64,000 nt of DNA, taken from positions 71,784,403 to 71,848,402 of the forward strand of contig CM064426.1 in NCBI GenBank assembly GCA_032690845.1, in the 5' to 3' direction. This document shows positions 37,363 to 47,789 of this stretch, one piece after another (positions within the stretch are counted from its first letter, which is position 1; every line of letters starts with the position of its first letter). The notes below the pieces were generated by a model. That model was given only the letters and a program-made list of their open reading frames with translations, made no database searches and was not told the origin of the DNA. The position numbers were made by a program, and so were the translations under genes. Source of the DNA: Eleusine coracana subsp. coracana (lineage: Eukaryota > Streptophyta > Magnoliopsida > Poales > Poaceae).

Positions 37363-39500
37363 CAGAGCAGATTCTGTTGGTATACTGCTTATTATTTAGG
37401 TAGCCAAACCACTTTGGGCCTGTTTGATGAAGTTAATTTGGCCCAAGTGTAAGTGCCTGTTAGAATTTGGCCCAAGTGCCTAGTCCTCTTTGGATTGGAA
37501 TGAGGGGCAAGAACTAGAATACTGAAACAAGTCGAACAACCTGTGTTTGTCCTTGACCAGATAAAGATTGCATAATTTGGAAACCTTTTTCAGCAGATTA
37601 GTATATCTTGGTTTGACAGGATAGTGATAAGCTGCGACTATGAGCATAACTTCATGACTTTAATAGGTATTTTGGATTGTTTTGTTTTAGCTTGTTGTAA
37701 TATAGATGTCCAACGTTCCCTAGAGTGCCTCTTCTCTTGTACTTCAGCTTTATTGACTAGGCTGCAGACAGAATTGTATAAAAGTTGAGACAATTGTTTC
37801 TTGTCCCTCTCCTTTTCTCGCACTTTTTGTTTTCTTGTTTAATATATACTGTTTATTTAGAACAGTTTTACTATGCACTTTACCTCCAGTAATTACTGAA
37901 AGTAATTACTGGAGGTAATAGTTAAGGGTAATAATGTAATTTATCCGTATGTTCATTTATTTACCCGTTTTGCCACTAGAAGTAAAGGGGTAATTTTTTA
38001 GCATCTCCACTCTATCCGTCTAGTGTGTTCCCGTTCCTCTGCATGCACACCCGCTAGGGCGCCGCCGCCGTACATAGGCCCGATTGCCGTCAGCGGCATC
38101 GTGAGCATCCTAGAATGGCGTCGCCCGCCTCCGCCGCCGGTGTTCTCGCAAGCAGGTCGGCATCACGGCACCGTCTCCCTCACAGGGCGCACCCCTTTGC
38201 CGACTCTCACTGCTCGTACCTGCACGGGTCGTCACCTCCCGGTGCTCCCAATCCGTGGGTCGCCCCGCCCTTCCCCTACCCATACGGGTGGACCGCAGGC
38301 GTCAGATCTTTGCCGCATCCATGCCAGCGCCCTCGTCGCCTCAGAATTACTGACAGTAATAGTGATGGGATGAAAAATAATATTAACTGTTAGATTACAA
38401 TTACTGCCAGTAATTACTGCATTATGCATAGTAAAACTGCTCTTTATTTACTGGTTGTGCAGTCTGAATATGAATGTTTAACATGCAGTAAGTTCTATTA
38501 TATTCCATATTTACAATATTTTTTTGCTTCCAGGTAACTCAGGAGGTCCACTCATTGATTCTTACGGCCATGTTATCGGTGTCAATACAGCTACATTTAC
38601 ACGTAAAGGTAATGTTTCTCTCTTTGTTTACTGATCAATAGTTCCTCAATATAAAGTCATTGCATAGCTCTCCACATTCTGTTTGCATTCCTCTGTCAGG
38701 AACAAAAATATGTTCAACTTACCAGTTGTCACGTAATATAATTTGGTACACATGTCAAGCAAGTAGAAAGTAGTCCTTGATAAACCTTCATTTGAAAGAA
38801 ATAAATGCGAGAAGAATAGAGGACCCCCGTTCTAATAGAAGCAACGTGTTTCCATGCCTTTTTGAGTCCTGCTATTAAGTCTTGATTCCTGTATGATGAA
38901 AGGAACTGTTAACAGAATGTATAGACCTAATCAGTTCTCTTTTTTATGATATTCCCTAAACAGCAGGCAAAGTGTCACTACTTTGTGGTTTAGACCACTA
39001 CTGAAGGTCACGCCTTCATTCTGCCCTGGTCTGTCGGGAACCTTATAAATTCGATTGTCCATGCACTTATTCCCTGTTACAGATAAGTCCATATGCCGGT
39101 CAAATGAAGAAAATTGGAAGTCAACACATCAGTATTCTGTGCGTCTCGATTTCTTTACACAAACATTGCAACTCCATGCTCTGTATTTGAGCGAGCGAGC
39201 TGTGCACCTAGCAACATAGTTGTACTTAGATCTCAAGCTCCACGAGGATGTGTACCTGATGGCACAATATTTCTGTTTCTGGTACACGCTACACTAAGGC
39301 AGAGATCTCTCGAATAGATTTGAGATGCATTAATCTGGTGGTGTTGTACGGAAGATATACTTAACGTTGCCCTGGCAAATCTTCTCTTTGCAGGATCTGG
39401 GATCTCATCGGGAGTAAATTTTGCCATCCCCATCGACACCGTTGTACAGTCAGTTCCTACTCTAATTGTGTATGGGACCTCTGTGAGCAACAGGTTTTAA
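35114..39500 (+). CDS. DEG5: DEG5-type serine protease of the thylakoid lumen
   Basis: Trypsin-like protease of the DegP/HtrA family that, with DEG8, degrades photodamaged photosystem II proteins (family knowledge). Eight exons: 35114-35335, 35421-35570, 36296-36358, 36459-36548, 36637-36759, 36912-36999, 38534-38608, 39394-39500; 305 aa, close to the 323 of Arabidopsis DEG5. The catalytic triad is visible: His129 in TNYHVV, Asp170 in YDLAVL and Ser248 in GNSGGP. The protein ends soon after the protease core and has no PDZ domain, which separates DEG5 from DEG1 and DEG8. The N-terminus has an Ala/Pro/Ser-rich plastid transit part, then TRRAATAALVLLAAAAPAP and ARA-EP, a twin-Arg lumenal transfer signal with cleavage site. 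Intron 6 splits the codon two residues before the active Ser and contains a hAT-like element. Confidence 0.95.
37329..37362 (+). repeat. (GA)n microsatellite in DEG5 intron 6
   Basis: About 17 GA units with few interruptions. It lies 330 bp after the donor of exon 6. Confidence 0.9.
37860..38443. mobile_element. hAT-like element in DEG5 intron 6, with a GC-rich interior
   Basis: This 584-bp element is bounded by a perfect 8-bp duplication TTTATTTA at 37852-37859 and 38444-38451. The inverted ends are GAACAGTTTTACTATGCA and, reverse-complemented, GAGCAGTTTTACTATGCA. Just inside the left end is a perfect 16-bp inverted repeat (TACCTCCAGTAATTAC, 5-bp loop TGAAA) at 37881-37917, and GTAATTACTG words recur near the right end. 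The middle, about 38020-38340, is strikingly GC-rich and open on the plus strand for 116 codons, unlike the AT-rich ends, so it may be captured genic sequence. No transposase is encoded. Confidence 0.88.
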
Positions 39501-39872
39501 ATCTGTTGGAAGTACATTTTGTCTATTGAATTTATGTACTCATTGCTACGCTCGTTGCTGCTTAAGATACCTTGGATATGAAGAACATAGATCGTGTGTA
39601 CCTTCGACTTATATAGTATGTTGGTATATTTTACTAGGTACTAAGCAAAGTGTAATGAAATGATTTAAATACTCAACTGAGAAATCACAAGTCCGCCTTT
39701 GGTGCTGATTGCTGAAGGTATTAAATGAGAATCGCTGCAGTGGGGCTTGTTCGTACAGACTGTTTTGCACAAAGTAACCGAAGGGTGAAGGGGATTGCAA
39801 ATATTAAGGTGATTCACGACAGCATTTCACCTCGCGCACCAGGACTTAAGAACCTTCCTCCAAAACGAAAAG

Positions 39873-39903
<31 letters not shown>

Positions 39904-41515
39904 ATCAATCAAATTTCACTCTTTCATCAAGACATTAGCAGCCTGACACCTGCAGATCATTTCGGTACAGCAAGCAAGCGCACACAGGTCACCGCGAATA
40001 CCTTGCTCCCTCCCGCCCGCCAGAGAGCAAATACTAACGACATGCTTACTACATTCTATCCTGACTCCTGATGGGGCACCTACCCTAACCCTGACCATTT
40101 CTCAAGGAATACAATACTTATGCAAAAAAGAAAAAACACTGTTCCCTTCGCTAACATTGCTTTTGCGCGCGCGCGCTGTCCCCATTGTTAATCCCCTGAC
40201 AACAGAAGAACGCTGATGCTGCAGCTTCCCTAGAATGTCGGATGCCACGCGCCGCCCAAAGACGCTTCTAGATAGCTGCACTGCCCTGCAGGCCGGCCCG
40301 GCGGCGGGGCCTAAAGTCTCTTTCCGGAGCATATCATTCCGTTGGCGCCATCCCGTGGCGTCGCCGTCCCAGATATTTATCTCGCTTTCACGGCGCGCTC
40401 TACTCGTGGCCGCGGGCGGCGCCAGGTGTGTGCCCGCGCGCCGTCGCCTTGTGCCGCCGGCGAGGCCCCGCCCACGTGCTCCTGCCCGGCGGCCACCAGA
40501 TTCTCTCTGTTTCACTACGTTCTAGCTTAGCTTATTAGCTAGTAGGTTGTTTCTCCTCCTCCGACTGACTGCAATCTTCTCCTGATGTGCCATTACGTGT
40601 GCGGCGTCCAGTGCTTCCCGCCGAGATTCGTCGCATCGCGCACCGACCGAATCGCCCAGAATCCGATCTGTCTACCCACACAAAGTTGATGATCCGACCC
40701 CCCCCCCCCCCCCCCCCCCATTTCTCAAACATTTCATCACGTACTGGGAAGAGAAACCACGAGTGCACGTCACAAAGAAATAAATGAAAAAGAACAAAGG
40801 GAAGAAGAAAAAGAAAATGCATGCTGCACGCGCAAAGATGAACAGCAACTAGCAGAACCGTCACCGCCAGTTGCTCTCCAAGTTTTCTCCAGTCATCCTC
40901 CGGCCTGCAGTCTAATTATGTCCACTACTCAGTGCTGTCACAATGAATTTCTAGTATACATTAATCATTACAGTTTCCTAAATACGCGGAGCCCGTCTCG
41001 CAGTACCACCGTACACGCCTCACTGTGCACAACGACCCTTTGGCTCCCATGTCGTATGCTTCGCGCCACACACGTGCGCTAGCTCGCCGCTCCATATTTA
41101 CACTGCTCGGTTGTCCGACTGCAACCCGGCCGAGCTGTGATGATTATTGTGCAATCACCTGTGTAAATCATAAACACGATCATGACGAGCTGATGAGAGT
41201 GGTCAATCTTAGTAGTAGTGATGATGGATGTCAGGGAAGTTTCCAGATCTTTCCTCCCATCATTAGCCTTTGAACTCCCCACATCCTGTCAGAAGGCAGG
41301 GGGCCCTGGCTGTTCCGGCCGGACACTTGTCCCGGCGATACTTAGCTGATGAGTAACTCACCTTTGGGGCGTCATACATGGGGAACAAGGAATAAGACAC
41401 CGGTCGGTAATAGCGTCGGTTGTTTGTTGTTTCCGGAAGTATAATAGTGTGTGTGGTTGTTGCTCTTTCGCTTATTTGTCGCCATATACGGTCCTAGCAT
41501 ACCCAACACTCTTAT
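39501..41515. other. DEG5 3' region and intergenic space
   Basis: An (AC)n microsatellite lies at 39879-39903 and a C run at 40698-40719. A GC-rich patch at 40200-40520 is open on both strands but has no recognised motif. No gene is claimed. Confidence 0.45.
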
Positions 41516-41693
41516 GGGATTGCTAATTTTTAGGTGACTGAAAGTTTTTGTAATTTTCAGTCATTGCTTTTGAGTCATAGATTTTATATTCAATAATTTT
41601 TAATTATTATAAAAAAAATCTATAAAAAATCAAAATACAAAGGAACAAAACATCGTTAAAAGCTTTTAGGTAACTGAAAGCTAGGAAGTCCGC
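41516..41693 (-). mobile_element. 178-bp hAT-type MITE, copy C (inverted)
   Basis: Flanked by a perfect 8-bp duplication ACTCTTAT at 41508-41515 and 41694-41701. Reading the minus strand gives the same ends as copies A and B: CCTAGCTTTCAGTTACC at one end and TGCTAATTTTTAGGTGAC at the other. The length equals that of copy A and differs by one base from copy B. Confidence 0.85.
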
Positions 41694-41701
41694 ACTCTTA
41701 T

Positions 41702-44700
41702 AGGAGGGGCAATTACATTACCATTTCTAGTTGTTGGTGGTGAGCATCCACAGCTGGTCGTCAGCTTTGATAAAATAAAATCTTGTCTTGGGTGATGAGT
41801 GGAGCATGTGGATGTATTATTAAAATATAAGTGAATTGTTTTCTTTTTCTTATTAATTTGAGCTTTTAGATGTAACTATCAATATACACACTATTAAGCA
41901 TGTGTGTTCGTTTGTCGAACCCAACCTTTTACTACAAAACACGAAGAAATGTGCTAAAAGAAGAAAGGGCACAAATGAGCTATTTTTCTGAAAAAATTTT
42001 CAGATATGAATTAAACCGGTGGGGTTTGAATCCTGATCCACCTATCCAAGCTATACTAGTATATGAATTACTGTACAGAGGACGGTAGAATTAATAGGCC
42101 AGTGCAAATTGTACAAGTGACAGTTGATTAGTTGTATATATGTCCATGGATTGTGCCAGTTAGTGGTACGGATTTAATTTCTTCATAAGCAAGGCACTTA
42201 TGCAGCCACAGCTTGCTAATAACTTGCTGCGCACACCCATAATCAGATCTCCTAAATAATCATTTAATTAGTTCCTTCTGTCAATCTTATTGCTTAAGGT
42301 CATTTTCGTCCCCTTCCTATGCAAACATGACACTCTTTTCTGCTACTGAAAACGATGGTAAGGTCAAATGCGCTGAATACTTAATGGGTAGCTTGCTACC
42401 TTTTGTGATTCTGTGATTGACATACGCGCCATAGTCCTGTACATATCAGCTTCCTTTTTGCTCTAGCTCGAGGGTACGACTGTTTTAGTGTGACAGGGAT
42501 GCAATTCAAACTATCAATGGCACAATGGAGTGTTGACTGTTTTTTTTTTCTTCTAACAATATAGCTTGACGGCTTTGGTGGATTCTATCAACTCTCCAAA
42601 GTGACAGTCATGAGATATTTATGTGTACATGTCTATATAGTCAGCACTGAAGATTGATGCCCGCGTTGACAGGTAATATAGAGTAGCTAGTTAGTAGTTA
42701 CCTCTCCGCAATGGATCCGGATGTATCTGTATCCAAGCTCTCCATTCTAACTGAATTCAACCATTTCAGTAACGCTGGATATATTTCTTTCAGGAAGTTG
42801 TTAAATCAAACAATCTAGAACGATCAAACAAATTCACATGTTAGTTAATAAATGGGATTCAAACTGTAACCATTAACGATACACACGGGCTCATGATCAG
42901 CAAATATCTAACCTCTGGAAGCGACGGGACGAAACAAGTGTGCAAGTATGTTGTTCCAACAATATATTCCAAACTTACAAGGTAATAAAATAAAATATGC
43001 AGGCGAAGTGGTGTACGCTTGCTTGTCTCCGTCAATGGAAGCATGGCCAGGCTCTGTGATTGAGGTTGATCGTGTTAGCAAAAGGGAAGCCAACGGCCGT
43101 GGCCGGCATGGCATTGTGCACCCCCAACTTGGCAACCCTCTTATCACCTCGGCCGCGGCGTCCAGGTCCAAGACACACGAGGTCGCTTGGCAGCACGACA
43201 CGTGTTGACAACCCATCGGTCCATGTTAACTCTCTTTGCTCGAACCAAAACGAACAACACGTTTTTAAGAAATGTTTGATCTATTTGAGAAATTTCTTGA
43301 TTTAGTATTGCTACTCCATGCAACTTTTTAAATTGTTAACTCCAAAAGCTCCCTTTTTTAAGAAACACTCCAAGTTCTTGAAAAATGCAATTGACTTTAA
43401 GCATTTTTCAGTCAATTACCTTAACCTCATACATACGCCGAGAAGAAAACAACTCACTGGGCTGCGGTTTTATCAAAAATAACAGTAATTAACCCCTTCA
43501 AATGCGTTGATGGCCCTAGTTTGGAGCTGAATTATGATCTATTGCTGCGTGGTATGCAGGCAATCAGATTTAATTGGTTCTACGTCGTACAACACTGATG
43601 ACTCTTGATATACAGCAACACGCAATTAGTTGTCAACGCAAGTCACTTTTAGCCCGGTGAGGTGTGCTGTAAAACTAGGATCAAGAGTATAAAATGCAGG
43701 AGCCAATGCAAGCTTCACAACGTGTCAAGTTCTAGATTGTTTCAAACCCAAGTTAGAGGAGCATGTCGAGCAAGAAAACACTGAACCATGCATCAATTTC
43801 TGAAAAAAAGTGCAATTTTACCCTTCTGAAGATATAGTAAATAATTAGGCAATCAACACTTTCTGTTAGTAATCAATTCAAAAGTACTACCACTTGGTAA
43901 ATCAGAAAGACTATGATTTGTTAGATTAAACTACCCCTGTCCTTTTACCTTGCACCACCAAACATATAGTTATATCACGATCAAGTGTGTGCAATGAGGT
44001 CAAGCAAAACATACATCCATCTCTTGTATGTGGAAGGTAGTGAAGGTAAGATATGCACACAACAAGCTTGTTGTCTTGTTGCTTTGTATGTATGTGTCAA
44101 GTTAACAATTTACAACAACTGATAGAGCATGGCCCTTGTGCCTTATCTCCTAGGCAGCCATGGATGTGCATGCATGGGATGGGATGAGGCAAAACATTAT
44201 TCAGTTTGAGCTTTTACAGATCCATCAAATCAGCTTTTTTCATACCAACGTGATATGGTTTGGTCAGCTAGTTGTGTAACATTAACAAACTAAATCCAAT
44301 TTGGCCACATGCTTGAGCCTTGCTTGGTGATGTGTATATGATGCCAAAATTAAAAAGGTTTAACTATTTTGCATTGTCTAGCTAGCTCACAGCACACAGG
44401 CATATATATTATGGAAAAAAGATTACACATAAATAAACGTAACCGAGTTGCCACGAATGGCTTCATTCCGCGCAAAGCTATTTTACTCGATTTAGAACAA
44501 ATAGGATCACAACACGTATGCAGGCAAGAACGACGTCAGCGAATAAACATGAGCTCTTCTGATGAAGTGTAACCTTCCATGCCACACATTTCCAACTTGG
44601 TTTTACATACTTGCCGGTAAAAAAAGCATGATATGGTACAACTCAACTCAAGCTGGCTGCTTAGTTCAAATCATACATGCTTAGACTTGTGAAGTTTCAT

Positions 44701-44897
44701 GTCACACGAATCTACACGTAGCGTGACAGCTAGGGGTAAGTCAATCTGTCTCTTCTAGATTATTACGGTTTAGATGACCATATGTGCTGGGATAACTACG
44801 ACGACTTTGTAGCATCAATCATAAGCCGACAAATAATTAAAAAAATATTAAATCATCTTGCCATGAGCCAGGTATGCATACTAGAGGTAAATAAGTA
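41702..44897. other. Intergenic; no supported gene
   Basis: AT-rich throughout apart from a mixed patch at 42930-43210 that is open on both strands for 80-100 codons. Neither strand gives a recognisable protein or a gene structure. Confidence 0.45.
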
Positions 44898-45270
44898 GAG
44901 GACTTTTACTGACCAAAATACTGACCAGTAGTTTTAAGAAATTACTGGCCAGTAGTTTGATCTAACGGTATAGATTTCATAATCTAAAATCATAACTACT
45001 GGTCAGTAGTTTCTCAATTTAAGAGCAATATCAGAAAAAATAAAAGTTATAAATTTATAGTAATTAGTTTTTATTGTTATAAATAAAGTTACATTAATAA
45101 TTTGATTAATAACTAATGTTTTATATTTTTTTAAGGTAGACTAATATTTTAATAATTTTATAGACTTAATATTCTATCATGAAAATAAATATAAATTTAT
45201 TAATTAATAATGCAATTACGAAATTACCCTCAAACTACTGGCCAGTATTTTGGACAATAAAACTCCTCAA
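44898..45270. mobile_element. TIR element with a 10-bp target duplication (Mutator-like)
   Basis: This 373-bp, very AT-rich element is bounded by TAAATAAGTA at 44888-44897 and 45271-45280. The ends are GAGGACTTTTACTGACC and, reverse-complemented, TTGAGGAGTTTTATTGTCC, and complementarity continues over CAAAATACTGRCCAGTAGTTT. The palindrome ACTGGCCAGT is repeated inside both ends. The right end carries two extra bases, so the boundary is certain to within about 2 bp. Non-coding. Confidence 0.8.
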
Positions 45271-45280
45271 TAAATAAGTA

Positions 45281-46631
45281 ATTGGTAATAAGTATAGTGT
45301 AATAGGACGTTGTTGGAGATATTCAATCTGAAATTGTGCTTTTTTTAAACATTACCTGTACATCACTGCAACAAACAGGAAATTTTCAAGCCAAACAGCA
45401 ACCAAATGATTTAACCCAAAAAAAATATCTAAGGCTCCCCCGCCCCAACAGAAATCTATGATTGACAGTGTTGCACCAAGCCATCCCCCACCTGTCAGTG
45501 ACAGCAAGGCCTACGACCCTACTTACTACTTAACTCTCGCTCTATTAGGCAAGCAGGTACAGTTCATGACAAGTACTTATCCCTATCCATGAAGAAATTC
45601 ATTCAATCTTGCTCCTCTACATCTGGATCCTCATATCATGCCAGAGGCTAATTAGTGTAGATATAAATTAAATAAGAGATTTAGATTCTATTGAGAAGGC
45701 AATAAAAAATGCCGTACATAAAAGATCAAGAGTACAGGATCTTGTCGTTGTCAGAAACTCAGAATTAGCACAGTAGCTGTACTGTTCTGATGTGATTTGG
45801 GCAGGGCGTCTTCAGTTTATTGCTGAAGAAGATCCTCCATCGTCTCTGGGTACTCGAAATCTTGCGCTCATATAAAATGTGTAAACTAAAAGTTAATTAA
45901 TAAGTGCAATATAGTTTTGGGTTATGTCCAATTAAAATTTAAAAGGCATGCGTTTATCAGATGGAGCTTCGCTGTAGAGGCTTTGGCTGAATAGCGCATC
46001 CATCTCAGCTTCTTAGCGAAACCATTTGCATTAGCGACCCTGAAAGAACATGTGATTTTTTTTGCTCACAGATAACAACTCATTCATGTGAAAAAAATAG
46101 GGAGAATTCCGAACGGTGCTGAGTTTAGTGTCCTGAAAGTGGACCCCGCCTTCTGATCATTGCACAGGACGAGAGAGGATCTTGGCGCAGGAAGAAGTAA
46201 GCAGAGGACACTTGTTAACAAAAGCAGCCACCAAAGTTATTCAAACTTCCTTCACTGATGAGCCGCCTCTTGTTTTTATTCCCATGCATGGGTGCATGCA
46301 AAATCCAAGCTCGCTGCTACACAATCTCTTGGAGTGCCCATGCATCCGTCCATCTCGATGTACAAAAATCTAAGCCTTGATTTCGATGTCCCTCTCTCAC
46401 CTCAGACCTCACCTCACTCTCTCTTCTGCACCAGAAGAGACTACCAAGAGGAGGAGCCAAGAAAAGCAGCAGCAGAAGCTACTACCAAAACACACACACA
46501 AATATAAAAAAACAAAACTAATAAAAGAGGAACACCGCCAAGATCTTCCTATAACAACTACCAGCATCTACAGTTCATCGACATGACATGAAGCCTCCTG
46601 GACTGAAGATCTTTGCTTGCATGGCAGAGCA
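45281..46631. other. Intergenic and 3' flank of the DUF761 gene
   Basis: No further gene is seen. The last part, below 46632, should hold the 3' UTR of the minus-strand DUF761 gene. Confidence 0.45.
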
Positions 46632-47618
46632 TCAAGCTGCTGCCAAGGCTAGCTGCTGCTCCCTCTCCATCTGCAGCCTCATCTCCATGTTGAACTTGGT
46701 GATGAACTCCTCCACCCGCCGGTTGAGCTCCTCGTCCGACAGCCTCGAGTACTCGCTCATATCCTTCTCCTCCTCCGCCGCCGCCGCCGACGGCCGCCGC
46801 CCCTCCGTGGCCGTTCGGCGGAGCTGCTTCTCCTCCGCGCTCTTGTCATGCACCACCGGCACGAGCGCGCGCGAGTGCGACGACGACGGCCGGTGGCTGT
46901 GCCGCCGCCTCAGCCTCTCCTCCGCCCTCCTCGAGAGGCTCCTGCTGCTCGACGAAGATGTCAGGTGGTTCAGGCCTGGCATGTTTGCTCGCACCATCGA
47001 GATGCCTTCGTTTTTCCTGACGGAAACGACCTCGCCGCCGCCGGAGAGTTCATCAGAGGACGGCGGCGGCGGCGGCGTTACCACCATGATGTCTCTGCTG
47101 GTCTCCGGCACCGGCTCAATTGCCATGCGTACTTGTCGCTCTCCTTGATCTTCTCTCAAAACCAATGCGTACGCACCGTGGTCGTTGTTGTCACTGACCA
47201 TAGTCGTCGTCAAATCGTGTTGTTCCCTCAGAACCATCACTTGGTTATTCTCCACAGGCAGCACCATCACCTCATCGGCATCGGGCTCGCCACCAGAGAC
47301 AACGAAGGGGAGGCCTACGTCGTCATCAGTTGACGAGGAGCGCGAGGAGGAGGAGGAGGAGCGGAAGAAGAGCATGCCGGAGTCGGCAGCGATGACGATG
47401 ATGATGGAGTTTGACATGAGGAACCAGAAGACGGTGTCCCGGAAGAGGGCGGCGGGCGGGACGTGGAGGAAGGAGACGTAGAGCACCGGCAGCGACATCA
47501 CCAGGATGGAGATGGACACCGTCCTCATCATCTGCTGGTGCTGCTTGCTCATGCTCTTATTGCTCTGTGGAGGAGGAGGAGCTTGCTGCATGTTCGGGAG
47601 CGGGAGCATGTACGGCAT
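46632..47618 (-). CDS. DUF761-type plant membrane protein of unknown function
   Basis: Single-exon protein of 328 aa. Residues 1-30 are Pro/Gln-rich and end in a basic stretch. Two hydrophobic spans follow at about 33-52 (TVSISILVMSLPVLYVSFLH) and 62-85 (TVFWFLMSNSIIIVIAADS), an arrangement typical of plant proteins that pair an N-terminal DUF4408-like hairpin with a C-terminal DUF761 motif. The middle is low-complexity Ser, Asp and Arg. The C-terminus, about 282-328, carries EYSRLSDEELNRRVEEFITK then FNMEMRLQ, the DUF761 signature. The long hydrophilic part is probably cytosolic. The biochemical role is unknown. The start at 47618 is the first ATG and sits about 155 bp below a TATA box. A neighbouring frame is also open because of GC bias, but only this one has a motif. 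Confidence 0.88.
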   Translation of the reverse strand: MPYMLPLPNMQQAPPPPQSNKSMSKQHQQMMRTVSISILVMSLPVLYVSFLHVPPAALFRDTVFWFLMSNSIIIVIAADSGMLFFRSSSSSSRSSSTDDDVGLPFVVSGGEPDADEVMVLPVENNQVMVLREQHDLTTTMVSDNNDHGAYALVLREDQGERQVRMAIEPVPETSRDIMVVTPPPPPSSDELSGGGEVVSVRKNEGISMVRANMPGLNHLTSSSSSRSLSRRAEERLRRRHSHRPSSSHSRALVPVVHDKSAEEKQLRRTATEGRRPSAAAAEEEKDMSEYSRLSDEELNRRVEEFITKFNMEMRLQMEREQQLALAAA

Positions 47619-47771
47619 AGGAGGCTTTCCTTCTTCCTTGCTTGCTCTGGCCTTTGGCTTTGAGGGTGTTCAAGCTTTTGTGTGTGCTTGCTTCAGAGAG
47701 AAAGAGAGAGAGAGGAGAGAGGCAGCTTGTAGTATGTTCAGTGTGATGGAGGGCGTGTGGTATGGGAGGTC

Positions 47772-47779
47772 CTTTTATA
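47772..47779 (-). promoter_or_regulatory. TATA box of the DUF761 gene
   Basis: The minus strand reads TGCTATAAAAGGACC, a strong TATA box, about 155 bp upstream of the ATG at 47618. A (GA)n stretch at about 47697-47720 on the plus strand is a CT-rich leader on the transcribed strand. Confidence 0.75.
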
Positions 47780-47789
47780 GCAGGGGTGA

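Noticed and set aside
40102..40525. Overlapping frames on both strands, 96-137 codons
   Set aside because: Arg/Ala/Pro-rich translations with no recognisable family, in a GC-rich patch with no clear promoter or introns.
42010..42060. tRNA-like GGTTTGAATCC box
   Set aside because: No matching A box, acceptor stem or anticodon arm can be folded around it.
42908..43216. Frames of 86-102 codons on both strands
   Set aside because: No motif, no splice consistency and no promoter; probably chance in a mixed-composition patch.
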